A DNA stretch of 46,877 nt from Geosiphon pyriformis. Its lineage: Eukaryota > Glomeromycota > Glomeromycetes > Archaeosporales > Geosiphonaceae. The position numbers were made by a program, and so were the translations under genes. Location: the NCBI GenBank assembly GCA_016748015.1, contig JAAOMT010000376.1, positions 165,104-211,980 of the forward strand, read 5' to 3'. Shown here in pieces: positions 32,948 through 42,375 of this stretch. How positions within the stretch are numbered: position 1 is the first letter of the stretch; every line of letters begins with the position of its first letter. The notes under the pieces were generated by a model, which worked only from the letters and a program-made list of their open reading frames with translations, did not search any database and was not told where the DNA came from.

Positions 32948-33884
32948 TGTTACTCATAGAATATAGGAATTATATATATTAGTACATAAATTAGCCAATT
33001 AGAACAAGATATAGTAAAAGTGGAATTTCAGAATTCTTCTTAGAGAAATTGCAGAATTCCAAAATTACAGAATTCTTGTATAAAGAATTACAGAATTCCA
33101 AAATTCTAGAATTTTTCTTAAGAAATTACAGAATTTCTGAAATTTTAGGATTCCTAGTTAGAAAATTAAAAAATTCAAGGAATCTCATACAATGAAATTT
33201 ATGTATATATAATAATAGTGTTAGAAGCAAAAAAGACAAAATCCTTAGTTTTTTTAGAATTTTTAGTTCCAATTTCATATCTATCTTTTTATATGATAGT
33301 ATTCTATGACTTGAAATAGAAACATCAAATATCAATAAACATACTTATTACTATTATAATCCATCTTTTTGCTATCAACAATCTATGTTGATAATTACTA
33401 ATACTTAATCACACTAAAACAATAGCTCTTGATTACAGTTATTGATGGGATAATAATTCTTATTTTTTTTCTTTTTTTCTTTATTTTTATTTATTTATTT
33501 TATTTTTTTGTTGTTTGTTAATTTACTAAACTTATTAAAAAGATTAATTACTAAGTAATTAATGTCAAAGATAACCTGGTAAAAGACCCCAAAAAAAGAG
33601 TATAGAGTTTAAAAAATTTATATATAAGCTTATCAAAAGAACATGATTATTAGAATAAACTGGCTGTCATGCTAAAAAAAGAAATTCAATGGAATTGTGA
33701 TTCCAAAAAACTACTAACACAACCAATGAATCTCTGTCTATTATACAAAAAACTCAACCAAAACCTTCAGATAGAAAACTTTTAGATTATAAAAACTTTT
33801 AGATATTAACAACCATATTACTTATTAAGTACCAAGTTATGGATTTGTTATTTGTTTCCAAACTTCAAATAATCACCTGTAATA
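32948..33884 (+). repeat. 3' LTR of A4
   Basis: It starts TGTTACTCATAGAATATAGG; the end is degenerate (CACCTGTAATA). The U3 array is still visible (GCAGAATTCC, ACAGAATTCC, ACAGAATTTC at roughly 38-40-base steps). Bases are shifted strongly to A/T relative to the A1 LTR. Confidence 0.7.
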
Positions 33885-34159
33885 GCGGCCTTTTTCATGT
33901 TTTTCTCTAAAATAAAAGTAAATCAAATGATTTTTTCAAATTTTGAGAAAATAATAATCTTTCCAAAATCATTAATTATTGAAAATAATTTTCTGATTAA
34001 TTAAGTTTTTACAGTCATTGATTTGTTTTCTACAGCTAAAAAATTAATATTTAATATAAAAGATTTTTTAACTGCCACTTTAATCTGATTTTTGATTATC
34101 TTTAGATCAATTTATTTTTTGTTAAAAAAATAAGTAGACAGTAAAAAAAAGAGACCTCA

Positions 34160-34390
34160 TCTTTATTATTCCTTTCAAAGACTAAAAAGCCAATAGAACC
34201 AATTATAGCACCAATATTAATCCTCTTTGTTTTAGATGTACTTATCTTAGAATTTGACTGGATTTTACTTTTACTACTAGTATTATTATCTATATTTATA
34301 TTAGCAAATTGGCCAGTAATTCTTTCTGAATTTTTAAAACTTAAATTTGTTTTATTACCAGAATGCTTAATATTGCAGTCAAAGAGATTT
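34160..34390 (-). pseudogene. Unidentified fragment with a possible membrane segment
   Basis: The minus strand is open for ~75 codons: a Ser/Asn/Thr/Lys-rich stretch followed by INIGAIIGSIGFLVFERN, which could be one membrane-spanning segment with a positively charged end. There is no start codon or partner exon in sight. I do not recognise the gene; it may be an exon relic of a surface protein. Confidence 0.25.
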
Positions 34391-34644
34391 TAAATTTCAT
34401 AGATCAATTTTGAAATAATCCACAAAAAATTTTTGTAATCTAATTGGTGTTCAGTATTATTAGCATAGAGAATTTGATAATATTTTATTAATCAAATACT
34501 TTAAATAAAAATCGAAACTAACAGTAGAAACATATTTTTATAAACACAAAGTTTCAGAATCTATAAGGATCTACACAATTTTATATAGTAGTTTTTTATT
34601 AAATTGGATTTAAAATTACGTCTTGCTTTATAATAAATATCAAA

Positions 34645-35720
34645 GACTTACCCTGTTTATTTGAATCTCTTATCAATAAATATGATGAAAGTCAATTAGT
34701 AAAATATAAGACCAAAGAAAGTCAAAGATGACAACATGTATCAGTTAGTGTTACAGCAGAAAGAATAATGAAAATAACTAAGTATCTTCCTAGATTAACT
34801 ATATTACTTAACTCTCTAAACAATTACTTTTTATGTAAAAAACATTATAATTAGATTATTATTAAAAAGTCTTTTATTAAACAAATTACTAAATTAAATG
34901 ATTCAACTTTTTTAGATTTAGAAAAAACAGAAAGAAAAAAACCAAGACTTTCTAATGATAACAAGTTGTTAGAATTAGAAAAAACTTTTTCTGATTTGGA
35001 GTCCAAGTATTTTTGCCAAATCTAATATATGAAGTTTATATAAAATAGATACAAGAGCTAGAAGATATCAATCAGCAATTATTATTTGAGAATACAACAT
35101 TAAAGAAACAATTAAATAAAGCATTTAATAATTAACAAAGTTGTATTAAATCCATAACAGAAATTGCCAAAAGAGAATGAAGTAATTTATATAATGATAT
35201 AATAAGTTTGAAAAAAAATCATGAACATTTTAGTTTAGATAGTTTTTTAGAGTATTGTTTTTTAACATGGCTTACAAAACAAATCTAGTCATTGTAAGAT
35301 TTATTGAAACTCTTATTCATAATAAAGATGAATATCAAAATGAAGAGGAAAAGCTTTTTAAGTGTGTTGTAGCAGTTAATATTATATATAGATCAAGACA
35401 CTTAAAATATGTTTCTGCTATTAATTTAGCCATTTCAGCAATCAAATATTCAATAGCAAGATCGAAAATAGTCATTGATATTGATAATTATATTATAAAT
35501 TCTGGTTGCTATAAAAAGTTTACTAATTGATTAAAAAGTTTGGTTATAAAACAGTCAAAGCTTCCCAAAGGATTTTTATTTTTAGCCTTTGACAATGAAC
35601 AAAAAGGTTAAAAAAATTACTTAGTTGATGTGAAAACATATTTATTGGGTATATATTGGAATTCTTATGCTCTGAGTTTTATTACTGGTCACATTTCTTT
35701 TCCTAAGAAAAGATAAATTT
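34645..35720 (+). pseudogene. Decayed gene of unknown function, possible repeat family
   Basis: Plus-strand frames give DLPCLFESLINKYDESQLV, then VSVTAERIMKITKYLPRLT and LCKKHYN, a Lys/Glu/Leu-rich coiled-coil-like part, an open frame at 35255-35530 (KLFKCVVAVNIIYRSRHLKY, AINLAISAIKYSIARSK) and, after a frame change, LPKGFLFLAFDNEQKG. Several TGA/TAA stops interrupt it. I associate these motifs with a multicopy family of arbuscular mycorrhizal fungi, but from memory only. No catalytic motif is apparent. Confidence 0.4.
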
Positions 35721-36318
35721 AAACTTTGTTTCTAGTTAATTTGCTTAAGCAATGTCCTATTAACAAACTTGTTCCCAGAAGATCTCATTGGGCCATTATT
35801 CTCACTTGTAGGTCTGTTAATTTTTTCTTCTAATACAGAGAAAAAGTAATCTTGTTAGCCAAAGTTTGATCCAGAGTAACTTTATTGATACCTGCAGCAA
35901 CAGTCTTCAAAGCACTACCAGTCTCTAAAGCACCACTAGTCTTCAAAGCACCAAGAGCAGCAGTACTGTACCATATGTTAACTATTATTAAAACTTTTAT
36001 AATATCTGCAAACAACAAGTCAGATATAATAGTTCTATTATTGTCTTTTAATGGTAGTGGCAACTTATAAAGAAGAAGAGTAATTGAATATTGTAATATT
36101 TCAGAAATTTTGTTTAGTGTTCTACAATCATTTCCAGAAACTTTTCTAATTTTTTTTACTACCCTAAAAAGAATGATTTCTATTGACAAATTGGGAAATC
36201 TCTCTGACTGTATTGCCAAATAACAACTTCTGCTTTTAAGCCAAGCTTTTACTAATAGAACTTAAAGCTATATTTTTGAACAACTTTTTTTTAACACTAA
36301 AATCACTTATAGTAGCAG
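35721..36318. other. Spacer with unsupported open frame
   Basis: A minus-strand frame (36219-35830, 129 codons) has no recognisable domain; its LKTSGALETGSALKT part comes from a short imperfect DNA repeat (CTTCAAAGCACCA-like) at ~35905-35965. It is low-complexity, lacks family support and is surrounded by decayed repeats, so I do not call a gene. Confidence 0.4.
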
Positions 36319-37140
36319 TATTACAAGTAATTACTTGGAATTTTAAATCAAATAACAAATCTGTAACTTGGTGCTCAATTGATAGATTGATGTTGATAAT
36401 TTCTGAAAGTAGGATTTCTGAAGATTTGGATTGAGTCTTTTGTATAATAAACAGAGATTTAATTGATCATTTTATTCATAGCTTCCCAAAATTGCAGTTT
36501 TGTCAATTTTTTTCTCAGTATGATGGCCAGTAATTCTCCTAGTAAGATATCCTTAATTCTGAGTGTCTATTTTTATTCCTGGATCTTTTACCAGTATTAT
36601 ATCTTGACATTAGTATTTCCATGTGTAAATTTTTTTAATTAAGTTAACAAAACAACAAAGAAAAGAAATAAGAAAAATAAGCCAAGGCAATTTGCATGTT
36701 AGTATCTCATCAATAATCATGATTAAGAGCTATTGTTCTAGTGTGATTAAGTATTGATTATTCTCAACATAAAGTGTTGATAGTAAAGAGTAGATTTGAG
36801 ATAGTGAATAATTATTTATTGATATTTGTGATGTGGAAGGTTGCTTAGATCAAATCTAAACTGAAAGATCTGTCTTTTCTGTTTCTAATGCTACTGCTAT
36901 ATATACCTAATTTATGTTCTATAAGATTGCTTATATTTCCGAATAATGTGCTATGATTTCTTAAGCAATGCTCACATTGTTGAGCAATATGTCCTAATTT
37001 TCTAATATCACTTTATATTGCTGAACAATATGCCATAATTTCTGATATTGCTCTATATTGTTAAGCAATGTGCTTACATGCTAATTACTATTTCCTTATT
37101 GATTTACTATTTTTTATATCTGTTTTTTTTATGAGTAACA
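36319..37140 (-). repeat. Solo family-A LTR (A5) with a different U3 region
   Basis: It starts at TGTTACTCAT (37140) and ends TGTAATA near 36319. The R/U5 half matches the other family-A LTRs (AAGCCAAGGCAATTTGCATG, the ACTATCAACA hairpin region, CTTGGTGCTCAA). Upstream of the TATA box (36898-36905), however, the GGAATTCC array is replaced by ATTGYTNARCAAT palindromes. No internal sequence flanks it. Confidence 0.7.
36898..37072 (-). promoter_or_regulatory. U3 array of A5: ATTG-N-CAAT palindromes plus TATA box
   Basis: TTAAGCAAT, TTGAGCAAT, CTGAACAAT and TTAAGCAAT start at 36961, 36980, 37021 and 37061 (steps 19, 41, 40). The full palindromes are ATTGTTGAGCAAT, ATTGCTGAACAAT and ATTGTTAAGCAAT. 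TATATATA lies on the downstream side at 36905-36898. The arrangement parallels the GGAATT array of the other family-A LTRs, with unrelated box sequence. Confidence 0.5.
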
Positions 37141-37260
37141 GTAGTTAGTTTGATAACAAATAAGTTTAATATTTAAAAAATAGTAAAAAATGCAATAGAA
37201 AAAATAAAAAAACTTCTTTTAAAATTCTAAACTTTTTTTAAAATTTTGTTTTTAAACTAT

Positions 37261-38297
37261 TATTATTAATAAAATTTTAAATTATTAATTAATATGAAAT
37301 TATTTTTATAATTTTTATTATTTTAAATAACTATTTATTTTTTTATTAAATTATTAAATATTATTATTTAATTAATAATTTAATTTATATAATATATAAA
37401 TATAACTAATTATAATAATCAAATTATATTGTTATAAATAGATTTTTTGGGTGGATTAATTATTTTATAATTTAATATTTAAGTTGATTACTATTATAAT
37501 CTAAAAATTTTTTAAGATTTTAACAATAAAGTTTTTTTTATATAATAAATATTTAGTATATACTTTTTTTAGCTTAATAATTGGTTTATTCTAATATTTA
37601 CACTTTTTTAATAAGTAATTTTAATTCTAATAACTATATTTATATTTTTTTTTGCTATTTTTTATTAGACAATTTTTGATATTGTAATCTTAATGCTTTT
37701 TTTTAATCAATTAATAAAATAATAAAAAATAATAAAAAATAATAAAAAATAATAAAAAAATTTTTTTTTTTAAAATTTTAATTTGAAATAAATAATTAGT
37801 TACTATAAATTAATTTAAAAAACAATTTTTTTTTTTGAATTAATCATGTTCAAAAAACTCACAATTATAACTAATATTCTGAAATTAATTAATTATCAAT
37901 TTTAAAATTACTTAGTTATTTTTAAGTTTAAATTAAAAACAATTTTTTTTTTTCTTTTTAATTCTTTTTTTTATATTATTAAGTAATTTACAATTGAAAT
38001 TTTTTGTAAAAAAATTAATTTTTACAGCAAAATAACTACACATAATTTAAAAAGCTTATAAATAAACTTTTATATAAAAAAATTAATTTTTACTATAAAA
38101 TAATTATACAAAGTAATTAATATAAAATTGGTTATTTTATTATAAATTTAACAACAAACATAGTTTAAAATATAAAATAATACTTTAAAAATAAATTAAC
38201 TTAATAGAAATTTATTAATTTTTAATTAACAATAAAATTAATAGCAAAATTATATTAATAATATCAAAGAAAAAAAATTAAAAAATTTTTAATAATA
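37261..38297 (+). repeat. Family-B LTR copy (B2), almost stripped of C and G
   Basis: The start, TATTATTAATAAAATTTTAA, aligns with the B1 LTR start TGTTATCAGACAAAATTAGA. AATATGAAATTATTTTTATA aligns with AACATGAAATTACCCTTATA. The end, AAAAATTTTTAATAATA, aligns with AAAAACCTCCGGTAACA. Alignment is clear at 37261-37440 and 37850-38297 and unclear in between, where the B1 box array should be. Nearly all C and G of B1 appear as T and A. No PBS or gag could be followed downstream, so it may be a solo LTR. Confidence 0.65.
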
Positions 38298-39339
38298 ATA
38301 TTAAAAACAGTTTTTTATTATCAATATTTAAAAAAACATTGCCAAAATGTTTTATTTAATTATTTATATAACAAAAAAAATTTTCTTGTTAAAATTTTAT
38401 TAAATATTATAAAAAAAATAATATTTAAAACTTTTTTACTCTTTGTTTTAATTGTAATTATAAAATTAGGAAAAAAAAAGTTTTTTTTTAAAAACTTATT
38501 TAAAACAATAAAATTTATTATTTATATTATAAAATTTTTGTTTTTTGGAATCTTTAAAGTTTTTCATTGTTTTGTAAAAATATCAATTTTTTAAATATTT
38601 ATTTTGTAATTATTAATATTATTTTATTTATTAATAAAACTTTTATTAATTCTAATTAAAGTCTTATTTTTTTTAAAAAAAACTTTGTAATAATATTAAT
38701 ATTTTAAGAAATATTAAAAAAATTGGTTTTTTAAATTTTAAAAAAAATTATTTTTCAACTGTTTTAATTTTTTTAACTATTTAAGTAATAATAATAAAAC
38801 AAAAAAAAACAATAATATAACTATTAGTTTGTAAATTAAAAATCTTATAAAAAAAATATAATATTAAAAATAATTTTAATGTGTTATTTTAAAAAAACTT
38901 TTAACCAAAAACAAAAAAAGTATTATTATTTAATAAAAATTATAAAATTAATTAACATTAAATTATTAATTAAATCATTTAAAATAAATAAAATAATTAA
39001 AGCATAATTAATTATATATAATTACTCAAAAACATTTATTAATAAATAAATAATCCAACAATATAAGAAGTGTTTATAATTTCTTGTAATAATGTTCAAA
39101 GACTGTTTGTTTCACAATAATTTTTTACAACTGAAAAAACTTTTGAAGTTGTAATACTTTTAGCTACTATAAAAGAAATAGTGGTTGCTTCTTTTTTATT
39201 TTTTGTTCAGAGTTTTTGCTAAATTTATATATTAAAATTATAATTTATTCTTTTATATAAAAACTAATACAATAAATAGATAATCTTTCTCTTAATTCTA
39301 TTTGTTCTAAAAAAATTTGTTGCAGAGCTCAAACCCCCA
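38298..39339. other. Extremely AT-rich DNA, no gene seen
   Basis: This is nearly pure A/T with homopolymer runs. It could be further bleached repeat DNA, but I could not align it to any copy in the window. The last ~80 bases (from ~39260) become less biased and probably contain the CTF8 promoter and leader. Confidence 0.5.
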
Positions 39340-40144
39340 ATGGTTCGAATATACATTTCCACTAAAAACGTCTCTTCCTCTAATAAGCCCACTTTTATAG
39401 CCTCTGGCTTGAAATCTCCCTCAGTTCCATCAGAAGATGGCAACCCTGATTCGAACGAATTCTCGACAACAGCAACCACACCAAAAGGGGAGGTCGTATT
39501 AATCCAAATACAAGGTGAACTTGTAAATGTCCAAGAGAATTTACAAAAAAACACCACAGAATCAGAAGTTACCTTAGGCTTATTAAAATTTGAAGGAGAG
39601 GTGAGAGTTTTTCATCAATAATTTATTGTTGAAAAGACTCAATTGCCCCACTACAAACCGTCATGATTCCTCAATGTTTTCCAATTAGAATGGGGATATA
39701 CCTACACTCTATATTGGGTCATATCGCTTAGAAGGTCGGCTAGTTGATTTGGAGAACCCTTGGCTACTCGTTGCACCACCAATACAAGATGGCCATGAAT
39801 CATTAGAAAGTTGCACGTTTTCTCCAGACCAGAAAAGGGAACTTAACCTGACCAGGGGAAAAATGGATATTGATCACTATCAATCTCATAGCCATGAATT
39901 ATTAGAAACTTGCTCTTCCTCTATTTCCAGCTTCTATGGCCCCGATTTAACTATCCCAAATACTCACACCCCCACAAGTAAAATGGACATCGATCAAGAT
40001 ATTCCAAATAGCAAGATGTCATTAGATGCGAGTCCATTCTTTCTCTCAACCAACGCAAGCCAGAAAACAGCAGAGTGGTGTTTGCCAACAATAACAATAA
40101 TCAGGAAAAAATATCTATTCAAAACAAGACCGAACATTATGTAA
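39340..40144 (+). CDS. CTF8: Chromosome transmission fidelity protein 8 (Ctf8)
   Basis: Ctf8 is a small subunit of the alternative clamp loader Ctf18-RFC, which with Dcc1 acts on PCNA at replication forks and in sister-chromatid cohesion. Two exons, 39340-39600 and 39689-40144 (phase 0; donor GTGAGA, acceptor AATTAG), encode 238 residues. The N-terminus is Ser/Thr-rich. The family core is LIQIQGELVN (residues ~53-62), TLGLLKF (~78-84) and, across the intron, GDIPTLYIGSYRLEGRLVDLENPWLLV. A poorly conserved middle of ~85 residues leads to the C-terminal strand IIRKKYLFKTRP, which Ctf8 proteins keep; this supports the annotated stop. The gene looks intact. Its stop is 133 bases from that of the convergent CoA-transferase gene. 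Confidence 0.85.
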
Positions 40145-40277
40145 AACGAAAAAAAACAAAAAGGTTCCAAATCCTTTTTCTCGTTTTTTACATTAAGCAA
40201 AAACGTAAAATAATTTGGTTAGATAACGGGGAAAATTATCCTGAAATATGCCATTGAAACCCCTTATTGAAATTTCA

Positions 40278-42278
40278 TTATATTACATTATTTGCCTTCA
40301 TTTTTTCGATTTCTTCTGCAGAATAATTAAGCAAATCAGATAAAACTTCATTGGTATGCTCCCCTAAAGTGGGTGGTGGTAATCTTATACTTGGAGTAGA
40401 TTGCAAATACTTAACAGGTATACCTTTAAAATCGAGAATCATTAAATCATTTTAGAAAAAATTTTATTTAACATTTATTAGACTATTCAACTCACCCGTT
40501 AGGTTGATAGTTCCAGCCGTTGGGTGCTCGACTTTTTCAATCATTTTTCTCGCAGGAATTTGTGGATGTTTGAAAGCCTGCTCGATATTATTTATTGGAG
40601 CAAAAGGTATTCCTTGATCCTTTAATAAATCCAACCATTCTTCGGTATCCGCTTCCTTGAACCTCGCTTCCAATAATTCAATCAACTCAACGCGATGCAC
40701 TATACGATCTTTATTTTTTTTGAATCTCTTATCTTCTATTAATTCAGCTTTTCCGATTGCATTGCATAAAATCTTGAATTGCCTATCATTACCCGCGCCG
40801 ATCATTATATAATTATTTTTGGTGGGCAAGACTTGATATGGAACGATAGATGGATGGGCAGTGCCCATACGCTTGGCTTCTTCCCCTGCGATCAAATAAT
40901 TACTTCCAATGTTTGCAAGCGAGGCTAGTTGACAATCAAAGAGGGAACAGTCTATCCGATCACCCTTATTTGTTCGTGTTCGTGCGAACAAGGCAGCCAT
41001 GATGGCTCCATGAGTATATAAGCCTATAATGTATCCCATTAACAAAGATAACCTTTAGAGTGTCAAAAAAATACTGCATGTTGCTAATAATCGGAGAATA
41101 CATCACCTGTTGTTAAATCTGAGGCAAAAAAGCTGAATTATTTATTTATCAAAGCATTAGAATTAATCAATATTCCTTTTACCTGTAATAGCTACGCCTA
41201 CTTTAACGGGGTTACCGTCTTCTTCACCTGTTATGTACATTAGGCCACCTTCAGCCTATTGTAAATAAATTTGCTTTTACTTTAAACTCTTCCCTCGATT
41301 GATTTTTCGGTCAATAAAACTTACTTCTATCATTACGTCATAACCAGCACGCTGAGCATAGGGCCCCGTATGCCCGTACCCTTCGGATTTAGTGATTAGC
41401 AAAAAACAATGACTTTTCTTTATTACCAGTTCATCAAAGATAAATATGCTAACCACTAATGGATGCGTAGATCAAATGCGGGTTTATTTTGCTCAACTCG
41501 TCCCACCCCAAGCCCATATTTTCCAACTTGCCGGGGATATAATTTTCAACCAGAACGTCACTAATTTTTACCAATTCTTTTATCAATTCTATTCCAGCAG
41601 GCGATTTTAAATTAATTGTTATTGATTTTTTGTTACGATTGATAGCCAGAAAATAAGCGCTTTCTGGGGTCGAGTCTTTATTAGAAAGCTTATTAGGTGC
41701 CCAGGGAGGACCCCATGCGCGAGTATCATCGCCGTGAATTGGGTTTTCGACTTTAATTACTTCAGCACTGGAAATAGAATATAAGATTAACGGTATTGTC
41801 GAGTTTGAGGTAATAATGTGTAAGCTTAAGCAAACCCAAGGTCGCCCAGAAGCATGGTACAGTAAGGACCAGCTATACATAAATCGGGTAGATTTTATGA
41901 AGTTTTCGAGGTTAAATATATAGAATTCTAGTTGGTGAATTAAAACATAAAATTTAATTTGATATTTTGTACTTAACCCAAAACTCGCGTGAGATCAACT
42001 ACACGGATCCCAGTCAAGGGACCCTTTGAAATGGGTTGTGGTTTAAATTGGTCATTTGTGGAGGCAACAGACTTGTGCTTTAACCCTTTTGGGAAGGCTT
42101 GCAACCCATCAAGAGAGACACGAGTTAATTTTGAAGAAGAGACGGGAAAAAAAGAACATTTATAAAATGCGGCCAGATTGATTCTTCTGAAAAACAAAGG
42201 CATTTTTCTTAGCCCTTGATGCTGTTTACTTGAACTATTGCTTCCTAAAATGGTCATCGCTGAATTATCTTTATGCAT
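40278..42278 (-). CDS. SUGCT: Mitochondrial family III CoA-transferase, SUGCT-like
   Basis: By family this moves CoA between dicarboxylic acids (in animals succinyl-CoA or HMG-CoA to glutarate) in mitochondria. I place eight exons on the minus strand: 42278-41978, 41872-41836, 41767-41454, 41380-41325, 41255-41183, 41118-41107, 41023-40496 and 40423-40278; phases agree and give 488 residues. The basic N-terminus resembles a mitochondrial presequence; the start could instead be the Met of [15 protein letters not shown]. Family motifs: [91 protein letters not shown] and TLGEHT. Exon 6 is a 12-base microexon holding the Asp of DLTTG (residue 261), the position of the catalytic Asp in this family. 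Exon 2 is only 37 bases. The donor GTTTGC of exon 2 is weak. Confidence 0.85.
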
Positions 42279-42375
42279 ATTTGTTTGTATGGATCAACAG
42301 TTCAAGTTGGAATATATGTGTTACTGAAAAAGAATATGAAATTGATTAAGACAGGATTCTGCTATCAAATTTCAA
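42279..42375. promoter_or_regulatory. Shared divergent promoter region
   Basis: Only 97 bases separate the farthest upstream start codons of the SUGCT-like gene (minus) and CACTIN (plus). Both promoters and 5' leaders must lie here or overlap the genes; if SUGCT starts at its downstream Met the gap is ~170 bases. No TATA box was seen. Confidence 0.45.

Larger units (their letters stand above)
29904..33884 (+). mobile_element. Family-A retrotransposon copy A4, 3' half, heavily decayed
   Basis: It starts inside RT (ACCAGAGAGAGAAACTTTGAG) and continues through RNase H, integrase and ORF3 to a 3' LTR at 32948-33884. Stops, nearly all TAA or TAG where A1 or A2 have Gln or Trp, are far denser than in the other copies. 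The terminal CA of the LTR has changed (AATA). It is the most decayed copy and the outermost in the nest. Confidence 0.75.

Noticed and set aside
35830-36219. 129-codon minus-strand frame as a gene
   Set aside because: It is low-complexity, partly from a short DNA repeat, lies among decayed repeats and has no recognisable domain.
40075-40257. Alternative frame over the end of CTF8
   Set aside because: The main frame ends with the conserved IIRKKYLFKTRP strand of Ctf8, so no extra intron or frame is needed.
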